Assembly: GCA_902760965.1 (NCBI GenBank)
Contig: CACWIN010000023.1
Location: forward strand, 1-48,789
Reading direction: 5' to 3'
Length of the DNA stretch: 48,789 nt
Origin: an uncultured Bacteroidales bacterium
GTDB lineage: Bacteria > Bacteroidota > Bacteroidia > Bacteroidales > Bacteroidaceae
Below are positions 48,055 to 48,789 of the stretch, one piece after another. How positions within the stretch are numbered: position 1 is the first letter of the stretch; each line of letters opens with the position of its first letter. The notes below the pieces were generated by a model, which made no database searches, was not told the origin of the DNA, and was given only the letters and a program-made list of their open reading frames with translations. The translations under genes were made by a program, and so were the position numbers.

Positions 48055-48789
48055 ATGGGAAAGATTATTGGAATTGACCTTGGAACCACTAACTCGTGCG
48101 TTTCAGTTTTTGAGGGTAACGAGCCTGTCGTAATTGCTAACAGCGAGGGCAAGCGTACAACCCCTTCAATCGTGGCTTTCGTTGACGGCGGCGAGCGTAA
48201 GATAGGTGACCCGGCTAAGCGTCAGGCTATCACAAACCCGCAGCGTACCGTGTTCTCTATCAAGCGTTTCATGGGTGAGAACTGGGATCAGGTGCAGAAA
48301 GAGGTTGCCCGCGTACCTTATAAGGTAGTGAAGGGCGACAACAACATGCCGCGTGTGGACATTGACGGACGTCTGTACACCGCTCAGGAAATCAGCGCCA
48401 TGATTCTTCAAAAAATGAAGAAGACTGCCGAGGATTATCTGGGCCAGGAGGTTACAGAGGCTGTCATCACAGTGCCTGCTTACTTTAGCGACTCACAGCG
48501 TCAGGCCACAAAGGAGGCCGGCCAGATAGCCGGTCTGGATGTAAAGCGTATCGTGAATGAGCCTACCGCTGCCGCTTTGGCATACGGTGTTGACAAGGCT
48601 AACAAGGATATGAAAATTGCCGTATTCGACCTGGGTGGTGGTACATTCGATATCTCCATCCTGGAGTTCGGCGGCGGCGTATTCGAGGTGCTTGCCACCA
48701 ACGGTGATACCCACCTGGGCGGTGATGACTTTGACCAGGTAATCATCAACTGGCTGGTTGAGGAGTTCAAGAAGGACGAGGGTGCCGAT
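48055..48789 (+). CDS. dnaK: Chaperone DnaK (Hsp70), N-terminal part (3' truncated by window)
   Basis: The first 245 codons of an Hsp70 protein, open to the window edge. The ATPase domain signatures are present: [14 protein letters not shown] at the N-terminus, the linker-contacting block [31 protein letters not shown] and the phosphate loop [14 protein letters not shown]. DnaK refolds and protects proteins with DnaJ and GrpE. The start [10 protein letters not shown] is the family norm. The substrate-binding domain lies beyond the window. Confidence 0.97.
   Translation, partial: MGKIIGIDLGTTNSCVSVFEGNEPVVIANSEGKRTTPSIVAFVDGGERKIGDPAKRQAITNPQRTVFSIKRFMGENWDQVQKEVARVPYKVVKGDNNMPRVDIDGRLYTAQEISAMILQKMKKTAEDYLGQEVTEAVITVPAYFSDSQRQATKEAGQIAGLDVKRIVNEPTAAALAYGVDKANKDMKIAVFDLGGGTFDISILEFGGGVFEVLATNGDTHLGGDDFDQVIINWLVEEFKKDEGAD

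Overview
The window is a chromosomal segment of a Bacteroidales bacterium, probably a gut- or rumen-type relative of Bacteroides/Prevotella. The evidence is a SusC/SusD pair, several families largely confined to Bacteroidota (DUF3276, DUF4199, DUF4421, DUF4954, DUF5606), a long NusB, a glycine-lipid acyltransferase pair, and many promoters with the Bacteroidota -7 box TAnnTTTG. The two ends cut through mfd (left) and dnaK (right).

Layout. 1-2.9 kb: the 3' end of mfd, then a hipB-hipA type toxin-antitoxin operon with two matching palindromic operators around its promoter. 2.9-8.1 kb: four tandem paralogous secreted proteins (a degenerate metallopeptidase-like N-terminus followed by an outer-membrane-barrel-like C-terminus). 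The fourth lies inside a 45-bp inverted repeat made from the 3' end of the rubrerythrin gene, so this segment may have inverted or may still be able to. 8.0-16.3 kb (minus strand): rubrerythrin, a very tight operon DUF4199 - glycosyltransferase - mntP - apbE, the SRP RNA on the plus strand, a patatin/beta-barrel protein, and a glsA-glsB-like glycine lipid operon. 16.5-20.6 kb: a YeiH-family transporter and two PLP enzymes of sulfur amino acid metabolism that share a duplicated promoter. 20.6-29.6 kb: an operon-like run of SusC, SusD, a Met/His-motif lipoprotein, an OprC-like copper TonB receptor and a dicarboxylate/amino-acid symporter. 29.6-48.8 kb: mostly housekeeping genes (pepT, hslR-like, pth, rplY, nusB-yajC-ybbR-coaE-DUF5606, DUF4954, a SIS protein, pgeF, aqpZ, tex, recA, dnaK).

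The most distinctive system is a family of 98-bp palindromic elements (REPINs). Six complete copies have identical 35-nt arms and a variable 28-nt centre, and two further copies are divergent or mosaic. Two complete copies directly flank a REP-associated tyrosine transposase (RAYT, 41703-42494), which is the likely mobilising enzyme. Five of the six complete copies carry the tetranucleotide GTAG two nucleotides from the foot of one hairpin, matching the signal known for E. coli REP/TnpA-REP. Other repeats are heptanucleotide tandem arrays, four of which lie in frame inside membrane-protein genes.

All functional statements come from reading the sequence and from memory of protein families; no database search was run.
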